Source: Clostridiales bacterium
GTDB taxonomy: Bacteria > Bacillota > Clostridia > Oscillospirales > Oscillospiraceae
NCBI GenBank assembly: GCA_019418525.1
Contig: DYBS01000002.1
Span: 1-41,921 of the forward strand
Direction of reading: 5' to 3'
DNA: 41,921 bases
The notes under the pieces were generated by a model. That model searched no databases. It saw only the letters and a list, made by a program, of their open reading frames with translations, and was not told where the DNA came from. Of this stretch, positions 15,309 to 22,601 are shown piece by piece (the stretch's first letter is position 1; each line of letters opens with the position of its first letter). Both the position numbers and the translations under genes were made by a program.

Positions 15309-15581
15309 TTACTTACCGGACTTGGCGCCAGCGTGGCCGCGGAAGGTACGGGTGGGGGCGAACTCGCCCAGCTTGTGCCCGACCATATCCTCGGTGACGT
15401 ACACGGGCACGTGCTTGCGGCCGTCGTGCACAGCGAAGGTGTGGCCAACGAAGGCGGGGAAGATCGTGGAGGAGCGGCTCCAGGTCTTGAGGACCTTCTT
15501 CTCGCCGGTCTGGTTCATTTCGTCCACCCGCTTCAGCAGCTCGGGGGCGCAAAACGGGCCTTTCTTGATGCTTCTGGACAT
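15309..15581 (-). CDS. rpsS: Small ribosomal subunit protein S19
   Basis: The 90-residue S19 starts MSRSIKKGPFC and carries the conserved RSSTIFPAFVGHTFAVHDG and the end GEFAPTRTFRGHAG. In the 30S head it pairs with S13 and takes part in the B1a bridge. Neighbours rplB and rplV are in the standard order. Confidence 0.97.
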   Translation of the reverse strand: MSRSIKKGPFCAPELLKRVDEMNQTGEKKVLKTWSRSSTIFPAFVGHTFAVHDGRKHVPVYVTEDMVGHKLGEFAPTRTFRGHAGAKSGK

Positions 15582-15595
15582 GTTTTACAACCTCC

Positions 15596-16429
15596 TTACT
15601 TTGCGTTACGGTGCTTGACGATGAACTTCTCAGTGCGGTTCTTGCCCTTGCGGGTCTTGTAACCCATAGCGGGCTTGCCCCAAGGAGTGACAGGGCCGGG
15701 ACGACCGACAGGGCTCTTGCCCTCGCCGCCGCCGTGGGGGTGGTCATTGGGGTTCATGACGGAGCCGCGGACGGTGGGACGCCAGCCCATGTGACGCTTG
15801 CGGCCGGCCTTACCGATCTGGATGTTCTCGTGCTCGATGTTGCCGATCTGGCCGATGGTGGCCAGGCACTCGGGCCGGATATAACGCACCTCGCCGGAGG
15901 GGAGGCGGACCTGAGCCATGCCGTTCTCCTTGGCCATCAGCTGAGCAAACTCACCGGCGGCGCGGACCAGCTGGCCGCCCTTGCCGGGGTACAGCTCGAT
16001 GTTGTGGATCAGGGTGCCCAGGGGGATGTTGGCGATGGGCAGGCAGTTGCCGGGCAGGATGTCGGCGTCGGGGCCGGTCATGATGATGTGGCCGGCCTTC
16101 ATGCCCACGGTAGCCAGGATATAGCGCTTCTCGCCGTCCTCGTACTGGATCAGGGCGATGTTGGCGGAGCGGTTGGGATCGTACTCCACGCGGACCACAG
16201 TGGCGGAGCCCTGCTTGTCGCGCTTGAAGTCGATGATGCGGTACTTCTTCTTGTTGCCGCCGCCGCGGTGGCGGACGGTGATGCGGCCGTAGCTGTTGCG
16301 GCCGGCGTTCTTCTTCAGAACCTCAGTCAGGCTGCGCTCGGGCTTGGCCTTCTTGTCGATCCCCTCGAAGGCGGACACGGTCATGTGGCGGCGGGAGGGG
16401 GTAGTGGGCTTATAAGTCTTGATCGCCAT
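15596..16429 (-). CDS. rplB: Large ribosomal subunit protein L2
   Basis: The 277-residue L2 has the OB and SH3-like domains, the signature PNDHPHGGGEGKSPVGRPGP near the C-terminus with the conserved His important for peptidyl transfer, and a basic tail ending VKHRNAK. L2 joins the subunits and is one of the most conserved ribosomal proteins. The ATG has AGGAGG upstream. Confidence 0.97.
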   Translation of the reverse strand: MAIKTYKPTTPSRRHMTVSAFEGIDKKAKPERSLTEVLKKNAGRNSYGRITVRHRGGGNKKKYRIIDFKRDKQGSATVVRVEYDPNRSANIALIQYEDGEKRYILATVGMKAGHIIMTGPDADILPGNCLPIANIPLGTLIHNIELYPGKGGQLVRAAGEFAQLMAKENGMAQVRLPSGEVRYIRPECLATIGQIGNIEHENIQIGKAGRKRHMGWRPTVRGSVMNPNDHPHGGGEGKSPVGRPGPVTPWGKPAMGYKTRKGKNRTEKFIVKHRNAK

Positions 16430-16443
16430 TTCTCTTTACCTCC

Positions 16444-16743
16444 TTACACCATGCCCTCGAAGAACTCGATGGTCTTGGAGTCCTCGGTGAGGGTGACGAT
16501 GGCCTTCTTGTAGGAAGGACGGCGGCCAGCGGGGTAACGGCCGGTGCGCTTCTCCTTGCCGTCCATGTTGATGGTGTTGACCTTGGCGACCTTCACGCCG
16601 AAGATCTCCTCCACGGCCTTGCCGATCTCGATCTTGTTGGCATCCTTGGCCACCAGGAAGGTGTACTTCCGGTCCTGGGTCAGGGCCATGGACTTCTCCG
16701 TGATCACGGGGCGCTTGATGATATCATAAGCGACGGTAGCCAT
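16444..16743 (-). CDS. rplW: Large ribosomal subunit protein L23
   Basis: The 99-residue protein shows IIKRPVITEKSM and YTFLVAKDANKIEIGKAVEE, typical of L23. It lies at the tunnel exit and is the docking point of trigger factor and SRP. The ATG overlaps the rplD stop (TAATG), indicating coupled translation of L4 and L23. Confidence 0.96.
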   Translation of the reverse strand: MATVAYDIIKRPVITEKSMALTQDRKYTFLVAKDANKIEIGKAVEEIFGVKVAKVNTINMDGKEKRTGRYPAGRRPSYKKAIVTLTEDSKTIEFFEGMV

Positions 16744-17363
16744 TACGCGAACACCTCCTCGATGACGGCCAGGGCGGCCTTGTCGACGATAAACTTGTTG
16801 GCGTTCACAATGTCGTAAACGCTGAGGATCTTAGCAGTGGTGGTGACCACGCCGGGGATGTTCCGGGCGGACAGGACCACGTTCTGGTTGACCTCGCTGG
16901 TCACCACGACGGCCTTGCCGGCCTCGACGGCGTTCAGGAAGGACTGCATGGTCTTGGTCTTGATCTCGTCCAGGTTCAGGCCATCGACCACGATGACGTT
17001 ACCCTCGGCCGCCTTGGCGGACAGGACGGACTTCAGAGCCAGACGCTTCACCTTCTTGTTGAGGGTGTAGCTGTAATCGCGGGGCTTGGGGGCGAACACG
17101 ATGCCGCCGTGGGTCCACTGGGGAGCGCGGGTGGAACCCTGACGGGCGCGGCCGGTGCCCTTCTGACGCCAGGGCTTGATGCCGCCGCCGGAAACCTCGG
17201 CGCGGGTCAGGGTGCTCTGGGTACCCTGACGGCAGTTGGCCAGGTGGTTCTTGACCACGTCATGCACCACGACCTGGTTGGGCTCAATCCCGAAGATGGC
17301 GTCGGAGAGCTCCACTTCACCGACTTTAGCGCCGGTCATGTTAACAACAGTTGCCTTAGGCAT
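16743..17363 (-). CDS. rplD: Large ribosomal subunit protein L4
   Basis: The 206-residue L4 has the extended tunnel loop with GGGIKPWRQKGTGRARQGS (about 61-79), where macrolide-resistance changes map; it appears wild type. The globular domain with LALKSVLSAKA follows. In E. coli, L4 represses its own S10 operon by binding the leader of rpsJ. The leader here is also long and structured, but no homology could be shown by eye. Confidence 0.97.
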   Translation of the reverse strand: MPKATVVNMTGAKVGEVELSDAIFGIEPNQVVVHDVVKNHLANCRQGTQSTLTRAEVSGGGIKPWRQKGTGRARQGSTRAPQWTHGGIVFAPKPRDYSYTLNKKVKRLALKSVLSAKAAEGNVIVVDGLNLDEIKTKTMQSFLNAVEAGKAVVVTSEVNQNVVLSARNIPGVVTTTAKILSVYDIVNANKFIVDKAALAVIEEVFA

Positions 17364-17383
17364 TTTGGTATCTCTCCCTTCTT

Positions 17384-18109
17384 TTAGCGGTTACGCGCAG
17401 AGGCCTTCTGGGGATTGACGCGGGCGGACGCCTTCTGCGGGTTGTTGCTGATGCCGGCAGCAGCGCCCTTGGCCTTGACGTTGATGACGGAATTGCGCAG
17501 GTACACCACGCCGCCCTTGGGGCCGGGGATGGCGCCGCGCACGGCGATGATGCCCAGCTCGGGGTCCACCTTCACCACGTCCAGGTTCAGCACGGTGACC
17601 TGGTCGCAGCCCATGTGGCCGGCGCCGATCTTGCCCTTGAAGATCCGGGAAGGATCGGTAGCGGGGCCCATGGAACCGGCGTGACGGTGCACAGGACCGC
17701 CGCCGTGGCTCATGGGAGTACGGCCGGCGCCGTAGCGCTTAACCACGCCGGCGTAGCCCTTACCCTTGCTGACGCCGGTGACATCCACGCGGTCGCCCTC
17801 GGCGAACACGTCGACCTTCACCTCGTCGCCCACATTCATCTCAGCCGCGTTGGAGAGCTTGAACTCCTTCAGGACCTTCTTGGGAGAGACCTCAGCCTTC
17901 TTCAGATGGCCCAGCTCAGGCTTGGTGAGCTTCTTCTCGGCCACGTCCTCGTAGCCCAGCTGAACGGCAGTGTAGCCGTCCTTCTCCTCGGTCTTCTTCT
18001 GCACTACGGTGCAGGGGCCCGCCTCGATGACGGTGACCGGGATGACCTTACCTTCGGCGTCAAAGATCTGAGTCATGCCGACCTTCTTGCCGATGATGGC
18101 CTTTTCCAT
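17384..18109 (-). CDS. rplC: Large ribosomal subunit protein L3 with a C-terminal tandem repeat
   Basis: The 241-residue L3 starts MEKAIIGKKVGMTQIFD and has the central SKGKGYAGVVKRYGAG and GPATDPSRIFKGKIGAGHMG segments that reach toward the peptidyl transferase centre. The tail after the conserved domain (about 218-241) contains two copies of NPQKASAR (223-230 and 232-239), ending NR. Normal L3 is about 205-220 residues, so this repeat is an extra C-terminal extension. Confidence 0.96.
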   Translation of the reverse strand: MEKAIIGKKVGMTQIFDAEGKVIPVTVIEAGPCTVVQKKTEEKDGYTAVQLGYEDVAEKKLTKPELGHLKKAEVSPKKVLKEFKLSNAAEMNVGDEVKVDVFAEGDRVDVTGVSKGKGYAGVVKRYGAGRTPMSHGGGPVHRHAGSMGPATDPSRIFKGKIGAGHMGCDQVTVLNLDVVKVDPELGIIAVRGAIPGPKGGVVYLRNSVINVKAKGAAAGISNNPQKASARVNPQKASARNR

Positions 18110-18244
18110 GTTTTTTCCTCCTTATATAGGTTATTGGTTGGGCGAGTTGAGCATCGGGCTCTCATTGCTCGGCCAACTTGACCCGTCCGCCTCAAAACGC
18201 GGCGGACTGCGGTACAAACTAAGGAAATGGGGTTGCGCTTGCTC
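18110..18244 (-). other. Structured spacer between rpsJ and rplC
   Basis: The 135-base spacer is longer than its neighbours (10-20 bases). On the minus strand it can form GTCCGCC/GGCGGAC with a 9-base loop, then a larger stem GTTGG-CGAG/CTCG-CCAAC, followed by the Shine-Dalgarno site of rplC (AAGGAGG). Neither stem is followed by a U-tract. A control of L3 translation or processing is possible but unproven. Confidence 0.45.
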
Positions 18245-18559
18245 TTACAGCTTGATCTCGATCTCGACGCCGGCGGGGAGCTCCAGGCTCATCAGGGCCT
18301 CCACGGTCTTGGCGGAGGGCTTCTGGATGTCGATCAGGCGCTTGTGAGTGCGGCGCTCGAACTGCTCACGGCTGTCCTTGTACTTATGCACAGCGCGAAG
18401 GATGGTGACGACCTCCTTCTTGGTGGGCAGGGGGATGGGGCCGGACACGGTGGCGCCGGTGCGCTTGGCGGTCTCCACGATCTTCTCAGCGCTCTGGTCG
18501 ATGAGCTGATGATCGTAAGCCTTCAGGCGGATGCGGATCATTTCTTTCTGAGCTGCCAT
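18245..18559 (-). CDS. rpsJ: Small ribosomal subunit protein S10
   Basis: The 104-residue S10 has RIRLKAYDHQLIDQSAEKIV and the end THKRLIDIQKPSAKTVEALM. It sits in the 30S head and also acts as NusE in antitermination complexes. I took the ATG at 18559, which has AAGGAGGAA upstream and gives the canonical start; the longer upstream frame is a reading of the leader. It is the first gene of the ribosomal cluster here; the str operon genes do not precede it. Confidence 0.96.
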   Translation of the reverse strand: MAAQKEMIRIRLKAYDHQLIDQSAEKIVETAKRTGATVSGPIPLPTKKEVVTILRAVHKYKDSREQFERRTHKRLIDIQKPSAKTVEALMSLELPAGVEIEIKL

Positions 18560-18825
18560 TGGTGTTTCCTCCTTAAACATACGAAGTGACGTTCTGTATT
18601 CCGTGCACGCTTCGTACGGTGAGAATCTTCTGTACACGTTTCCGTGCGTATCGCCGTTTGGCACGAAGAAAACCGGCGCAAAAGCAGCCGGTTTCGTCCC
18701 TGCACAGCATACGCTGTGTACGGAACCTTCTCAGCCGCCCGATTTGCTCGGACATACTCCGCGGAAGTTACCGGCAAACGCCGCAATCTCCCGCATCATC
18801 GCAGAATGCACCCTTTGACAGGCGC
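18560..18825 (-). promoter_or_regulatory. Long structured leader of the S10 operon
   Basis: About 265 bases separate the promoter from rpsJ. In minus-strand order they hold: a CACAGC-GUAU-GCUGUG hairpin (18703-18718); a terminator-like hairpin AAACCGGC/GCCGGTTT (listed separately); a CACG-GAAA-CGTG hairpin with a GNRA tetraloop (18635-18646); and an ACGAAG/CTTCGT stem (18581-18615) just before the Shine-Dalgarno site. S10 leaders in other bacteria bind L4 for autogenous control. I see no credible gene in the leader. Confidence 0.6.
18662..18694 (-). terminator. Terminator-like hairpin in the S10 leader (possible attenuator)
   Basis: An 8-bp stem AAACCGGC/GCCGGTTT with a 9-base loop is followed on the minus strand by UUUUCUUCG. 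The U-tract is imperfect. It could attenuate the S10 operon or stop read-through from the glycosyltransferase gene upstream, which has no terminator of its own. Confidence 0.5.
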
Positions 18826-18831
18826 TTGATT

Positions 18832-18860
18832 ATGATACCTGAAAACCTGACGTCTGTCAA
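18832..18860 (-). promoter_or_regulatory. S10 operon promoter
   Basis: On the minus strand TTGACA (18855-18860) and TATCAT (18832-18837) are separated by 17 bases, giving 11 of 12 consensus matches. The -35 box overlaps the stop codon of the upstream glycosyltransferase gene. The predicted start is near 18824. Confidence 0.85.
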
Positions 18861-20284
18861 GAGCTTTCCCGCCGGTTTTTCAAATTTTTTTGCCTGCCCG
18901 GGGCCAGTGCCGCCGTCGCCAGCAGCATCAGCACCGGCAGCAGGGAATAATGATAGCGTCCAGCCACCTCCACCAGCATCTGCGCGGCGGTGAGGCCCAG
19001 GACATAGAGCGGAAATATCAGCGCTCCGCCCTTCTCCCCGCTCCGCCACAGCGCCACGCCGCCCACGGCGGCCAGGAAGAGCAGCAGGTAGTAAAACCCG
19101 TCACAGGCCAGGCTCAGCTCCTCTGTATGGCGCACCACCGAGCTGCAATAGCCCACGCAGGCACTGTCCGAGCCCAGAAAGACTCGGATCTTCTCGCGGA
19201 ACAGGGTCAAAAAGTCCATGCCGCCGGCGATGCGCGCTTTGGCCGCCTCCAGCGCAGCCTGCTGGGCGTCCTGGGCGGTAGCCCCGGGCGCATCGCTGTA
19301 AAAATACAGCAGTTCGCTGTCCTCCTGGTTCCACTGTCCGCCGGACTCCGGGTTGAAGCCCACCAGCACGCTGTATCCCGGAGTGGAAGACGGCTCTTCC
19401 CCGATGCGGGCCGCGATATGGCTGTCCCACAGGGGACCGGCGGCCAGGTAGGCCGCCAGCAGTACTCCTAACAGCGCCGCCCACCGCCGCCGCTGGCCCT
19501 TCTCCCCCAGTCCGTCCGGGGTCAGGCAAAATCGCCACAGGAAGAGGGCAATGAGGGGCACTGCCCCGATGGGCCGCACGCCGTTGAGCCACCGCAGCAC
19601 CAGCCCCGCCCCCAGTCCCAACAGGGCACAGCGGGTCCAACGCCGGGGCAGCGGCCCGGTAATGAGCCATAAAAAGAGGAGGAGCAGGGCGGTATAGAGG
19701 GGCTCGGAGAGAATGAGACTATTGTACACCGTCTGAGAGGGGCAGGCAATCCACAGCAGATAGGCCGTCACGCCGCCCTCCATCCCCCAGAACCGCCGTC
19801 CCAGCAAAAAGAGAAAACCGCCGCTGACGGCGGTGAGGGCCACATTCAGCCCCTGGGCCAGCAGCGGCAGGGGCCCCAGGAGGGCAATAAACCAGCTGAG
19901 GAAGGAGGCGTAGCCGAATAGATGGGGAAAGAGCGCCATGTACCGACCGCAGGACAGGACTTCTTTTTCCGCCAGGGCCTGGGCATAGCTCCAGTAGGTG
20001 GCGTAATCCCCCTCCGGCGGCACCTGCGCCCAAAGCACCCAGGCACTCTTCATCGCCAGGCAGAGAACCGTGAGGACCAACCACGCCCGCGCGGTCCCCA
20101 GGGCGGAAATCCGGCGGGCCAGCCAGGGCAGGCCTTTCCAGACAACCGGGAGGGCCGCCAGAGCCAGCAGAAGCGCCCACCGCCGCTGGGATATATAGCT
20201 GCTCCCCAACAGAAGGGCCGCCAGCAAAAGAGCCAGAAACAGCCCCCACATCGCACCTCTTAAAATGCTGCGCACACTCTGCAT
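18857..20284 (-). CDS. Multi-pass membrane glycosyltransferase, GT-C (PMT/GT39-like) fold
   Basis: The 475-residue protein has about eleven hydrophobic segments. After the first two comes a loop with an acidic motif (PPEGDYATYWSYAQAL, about 90-105) in the place of the catalytic Asp/Glu of GT-C enzymes. Further on are NSLILSEPLY and a long extracytoplasmic loop (about 295-390) before the last helices. Family members move sugars from polyprenyl-phosphate carriers onto lipids, proteins or wall polymers; the acceptor here is unknown. The ATG at 20284 has GGAGGAGGTG upstream. The 3' end overlaps the S10 promoter. Confidence 0.75.
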   Translation of the reverse strand: MQSVRSILRGAMWGLFLALLLAALLLGSSYISQRRWALLLALAALPVVWKGLPWLARRISALGTARAWLVLTVLCLAMKSAWVLWAQVPPEGDYATYWSYAQALAEKEVLSCGRYMALFPHLFGYASFLSWFIALLGPLPLLAQGLNVALTAVSGGFLFLLGRRFWGMEGGVTAYLLWIACPSQTVYNSLILSEPLYTALLLLFLWLITGPLPRRWTRCALLGLGAGLVLRWLNGVRPIGAVPLIALFLWRFCLTPDGLGEKGQRRRWAALLGVLLAAYLAAGPLWDSHIAARIGEEPSSTPGYSVLVGFNPESGGQWNQEDSELLYFYSDAPGATAQDAQQAALEAAKARIAGGMDFLTLFREKIRVFLGSDSACVGYCSSVVRHTEELSLACDGFYYLLLFLAAVGGVALWRSGEKGGALIFPLYVLGLTAAQMLVEVAGRYHYSLLPVLMLLATAALAPGRQKNLKNRRESS

Positions 20285-20326
20285 CCCGGCACCTCCTCCC
20301 ACCTTTATCCACTCACTTTTCTCTTT

Positions 20327-20343
20327 TGTCCTATGATAGGACA
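20327..20343. promoter_or_regulatory. Perfect inverted repeat, likely operator
   Basis: TGTCCTA-TGA-TAGGACA is a perfect 7-bp inverted repeat with a 3-base centre. It lies about 10 to 27 bases downstream of the start predicted for the minus promoter and overlaps the likely -35 region of the plus-strand XRE gene. The small XRE protein encoded next to it is the natural candidate to bind it. Confidence 0.55.
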
Positions 20344-20359
20344 TTTTTTGTTGAAATTG

Positions 20360-20388
20360 AGTATACCTTTGATTTTGTTCTGTGTCAA
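20360..20388 (-). promoter_or_regulatory. Promoter of the membrane glycosyltransferase gene
   Basis: On the minus strand TTGACA (20383-20388) and TATACT (20360-20365) are 17 bases apart, 11 of 12 matches. The same GTATAC core, read on the plus strand as TATACC with AGGACA 18 bases upstream, may serve the divergent XRE gene, so the two promoters would overlap. Confidence 0.75.
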
Positions 20389-20412
20389 GACAACGAGAGG
20401 AGGTGCCGTCCT

Positions 20413-20658
20413 ATGGCCAGGATCATTGACGGGGCGGAGAAAAATCTGGTGGTGAACCAGGTGCGGCGGCGGCGCACGGAGCGTGGCATGAGTCAGCAGG
20501 CCCTGTCGGACAAGCTGGAGACCATGGCGATCTATGTCTGCCGGGGATCGATCTCCCGCATTGAGGACCGGCAGCGCACCGTGACCGACATCGAGCTCTA
20601 CGGTCTGTCCCAGGTGCTGGGTGTCCCCATCGGGGCACTGTTTGAACCCGAAACATAG
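20413..20658 (+). CDS. XRE-family helix-turn-helix regulator
   Basis: The 81-residue protein is a single HTH_3-like domain: QVRRRRTERGMSQQALSDKL (about 16-35), a short spacer, then GSISRIEDRQRTVTDIELYGL with the recognition helix, ending in a normal LSQVLGVPIGALF. No effector domain is present. The ATG has AGGAGGTG 7 bases upstream. It is divergent from the glycosyltransferase gene and shares the intergenic palindrome, so local regulation is likely. Confidence 0.85.
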   Translation: MARIIDGAEKNLVVNQVRRRRTERGMSQQALSDKLETMAIYVCRGSISRIEDRQRTVTDIELYGLSQVLGVPIGALFEPET

Positions 20659-20661
20659 CAA

Positions 20662-20696
20662 ACGGCCCCGCCGTCCGGTCTGGACGGCGGGGCCGT
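20662..20696. terminator. Bidirectional terminator between the XRE gene and the aro operon
   Basis: A perfect 15-bp GC-rich stem (ACGGCCCCGCCGTCC with its complement) has a 5-base loop. The U-tracts are weak on both sides (GTTCCGTTT on plus, TTTGCT on minus), but the position, directly after two convergent genes, fits termination. Confidence 0.75.
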
Positions 20697-20707
20697 GTTC
20701 CGTTTCC

Positions 20708-22105
20708 TCAGAGCACCTCACTCAGGCGCTCTTTCATTTCCTCGGCGTCGATCTTGGTCTCGGTGAAGTGCTCCAGCGCCAGCACTGCCTGGTGGACCAG
20801 AAGGCCCATGCCGTTGGCGGTCCGATGCCCCCGCAGGTCGGCCTGGCGGAGGAGCTCCGTCTGGGCAGGGGCGTAGATGAGGTCCACCACCAGGGCCTCC
20901 CGGGGCAGCGCGTCCAGGAAGGCGAAGTCCTCAAACTGCCCCGCGGTCCCCTCCATGCCCAGAGAGGTGCAGTTGACCAGCACCCGGCACCCCTGGACGG
21001 CGGCGGCGAGCTCCTCGGACGTAAAGCCCATGGCGGTCAGGTGCTCCGGGTCGTGGGCGCAGAGGGCCTCCGCCTTCTCCCGGGAGCGGTTGCACACCGT
21101 CACTTGGGCCCCGGCCCGGGCCAGCTTCAGGCACACCGCCTTCGCGGCGCCCCCGGCCCCCAGCACCGTGACCGCTGTCCCGGCGGGTTCCACACCCTCG
21201 TCGGCCAGAGCCTGGAGAAAGCCCGCGCCGTCGGTGTTATAGCCATAGGTCCTGCCGTCCCGGATGCACACGGTATTCACCGCGCCGATGAGCCGGGCGT
21301 CCTCGTCCAGCTCGTCCAGCAGGGGGATCAGTTCCTCCTTGTGGGGCATGGTGGCGTTGAAGCCAGCATACCCGGCGAATTTGGCGCACTCCAGCCACTC
21401 CCGGCACCGTCCCCGGGGCACGCTCTGGCAGAGATAGACATAGTCCAGCCCTAGGGCTTTCAGCATGGTGTTCTGGATCAGGGGGGACTTGGAGTGCAGC
21501 ACCGGGTCCCCGATGACACAGAGTTTCCGGGTCGTATTGTTCAGTTCCACATTCATAGCAGTATCCCCCTTCTGTTTAGGTGCCGGGCGATGGTCGGGCA
21601 GCGCGGCGTTCACCCCCAGGGCGATGAGCAGCCCCACGATGGTCTCGATGATACGGGCGGCGGCGTAGTAGTACCGGGTCACCCCGGTGACGCCGGTGAT
21701 GAGGATGACACAGGGCAGGATGCAGGCCATGCCGCAGGCGGTGGGCCGCTTGATGAGCAGGCACAGCCACACCCCCGCCACACACACCGCGCCCAGCACC
21801 GGCACCTTTACCCAGGGATTGTCCAGCGCGGGCCCCAGCAGCAGAGTGGCGGTGCCCAGGGCTCCGCCCACCACCACGCCGATGAGGCGGGAGATCCCCT
21901 GCTGAAAGGTCTGGCCCAGGGTGCTCTGGGTGCAGATAATGCAGGCGATACAGGCGTACAGCGGCCCCAGCTGTCCCAGCACGCCCCCCAGCTCCTCCCG
22001 GTATAGGAGGCCGAAGGGGACAAACAGTGCATAGGACAACATCACCGACACGGCAGTCTTGACCACCCGCATCCCGATGCGCGGCAGGGGAACCGGATAT
22101 TTCAT
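20708..22105 (-). CDS. aroE: Fusion of an ArAE-like membrane domain with shikimate dehydrogenase
   Basis: A single 465-codon frame holds two parts. Residues 1 to about 170 have six hydrophobic helices and the pattern of the aromatic acid exporter (ArAE/FUSC-like) N-terminal domain, ending RIIETIVGLLIALGVNAALP. From about 190 it is complete shikimate dehydrogenase: shikimate-binding SKS, catalytic NATMPHK and NTDGAGF, the NADP loop GAGGAAKAV with NRSREKAEAL, and GLLVHQA. This part reduces 3-dehydroshikimate to shikimate. An internal ATG at codon 184 (21556) has AAGGGGG 8 bases upstream and would give a normal 282-residue AroE, so a soluble product may also be made. The upstream ATG at 22105 has AAGGAG. 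It is the last gene of the aro operon. Confidence 0.88.
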   Translation of the reverse strand: MKYPVPLPRIGMRVVKTAVSVMLSYALFVPFGLLYREELGGVLGQLGPLYACIACIICTQSTLGQTFQQGISRLIGVVVGGALGTATLLLGPALDNPWVKVPVLGAVCVAGVWLCLLIKRPTACGMACILPCVILITGVTGVTRYYYAAARIIETIVGLLIALGVNAALPDHRPAPKQKGDTAMNVELNNTTRKLCVIGDPVLHSKSPLIQNTMLKALGLDYVYLCQSVPRGRCREWLECAKFAGYAGFNATMPHKEELIPLLDELDEDARLIGAVNTVCIRDGRTYGYNTDGAGFLQALADEGVEPAGTAVTVLGAGGAAKAVCLKLARAGAQVTVCNRSREKAEALCAHDPEHLTAMGFTSEELAAAVQGCRVLVNCTSLGMEGTAGQFEDFAFLDALPREALVVDLIYAPAQTELLRQADLRGHRTANGMGLLVHQAVLALEHFTETKIDAEEMKERLSEVL

Positions 22106-22165
22106 TTTCTTCTCCTTTTTATACTCTGTGGAAGCTCACAGTCAGCTCAATGGAAGCTCTCTTAG

Positions 22166-22195
22166 GTTACTTTCTCTCTTGAGAGAGAAAGTAAC
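22166..22195 (-). other. 13-bp hairpin across the aroQ stop codon
   Basis: GTTACTTTCTCTC and its complement flank a 4-base loop, including the last codons and stop of aroQ. There is no U-tract, so this is not a standard terminator. It could protect upstream mRNA or hinder ribosomes before the 61-base spacer to aroE. Confidence 0.6.
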
Positions 22196-22601
22196 TCATG
22201 GCGGCCTCGTAGCCGTACAGGCCCAGGCCGCAGATCTGGCCCACACAGGCGGGGGCGGTAACGCTCTTGTGGCGGAACTCCTCCCGCTGGTGGATGTTGG
22301 AGATGTGGACCTCCACGCAGGGCACCGAAATGGCCTTCAGGGCGTCCAGAATGGCCACCGAGTAGTGGGTGTAGGCCCCGGGATTCATAACGATGGCGTC
22401 GTATACCCCGTCGGCCTCCTGGATGGCGTCCACGATGGCCCCCTCGTGGTTGGACTGGAAGCAGTCGGCGGTGGAGTTATGGGCGGCGGCGAACTCTTTC
22501 AGGTGGGCGCACAGGCTCTCGTAGTTCTCCGAGCCGTAGATGCCCGGCTCCCGCTTGCCCAGCAGGTTCAGGTTAGGTCCGTTGATGATGAGGAATTTCA
22601 C
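22167..22601 (-). CDS. aroQ: 3-dehydroquinate dehydratase, type II
   Basis: The 144-residue enzyme removes water from 3-dehydroquinate in the third step of the shikimate pathway. NGPNLNLLGKREPGIYG (7-23) supplies the catalytic Tyr and the flexible loop Arg. NPGAYTHYSVAILDAL and EVHISNIHQREEFRHKS give the substrate site and catalytic His. The type II enzyme forms dodecamers. The start overlaps the aroK stop by 4 bases. Confidence 0.97.
   Translation of the reverse strand: MKFLIINGPNLNLLGKREPGIYGSENYESLCAHLKEFAAAHNSTADCFQSNHEGAIVDAIQEADGVYDAIVMNPGAYTHYSVAILDALKAISVPCVEVHISNIHQREEFRHKSVTAPACVGQICGLGLYGYEAAMSYFLSQERK

Noticed and set aside
18560..18664. N-terminal extension of S10 by 35 residues
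   Set aside because: The added residues are unlike S10 and come from the leader. The internal ATG has a strong AAGGAGG site and gives the family length.
20326..20412. Longer start for the XRE protein at 20326
   Set aside because: It would read through the operator and promoter. The ATG at 20413 has AGGAGGTG 7 bases upstream and yields a compact HTH domain.
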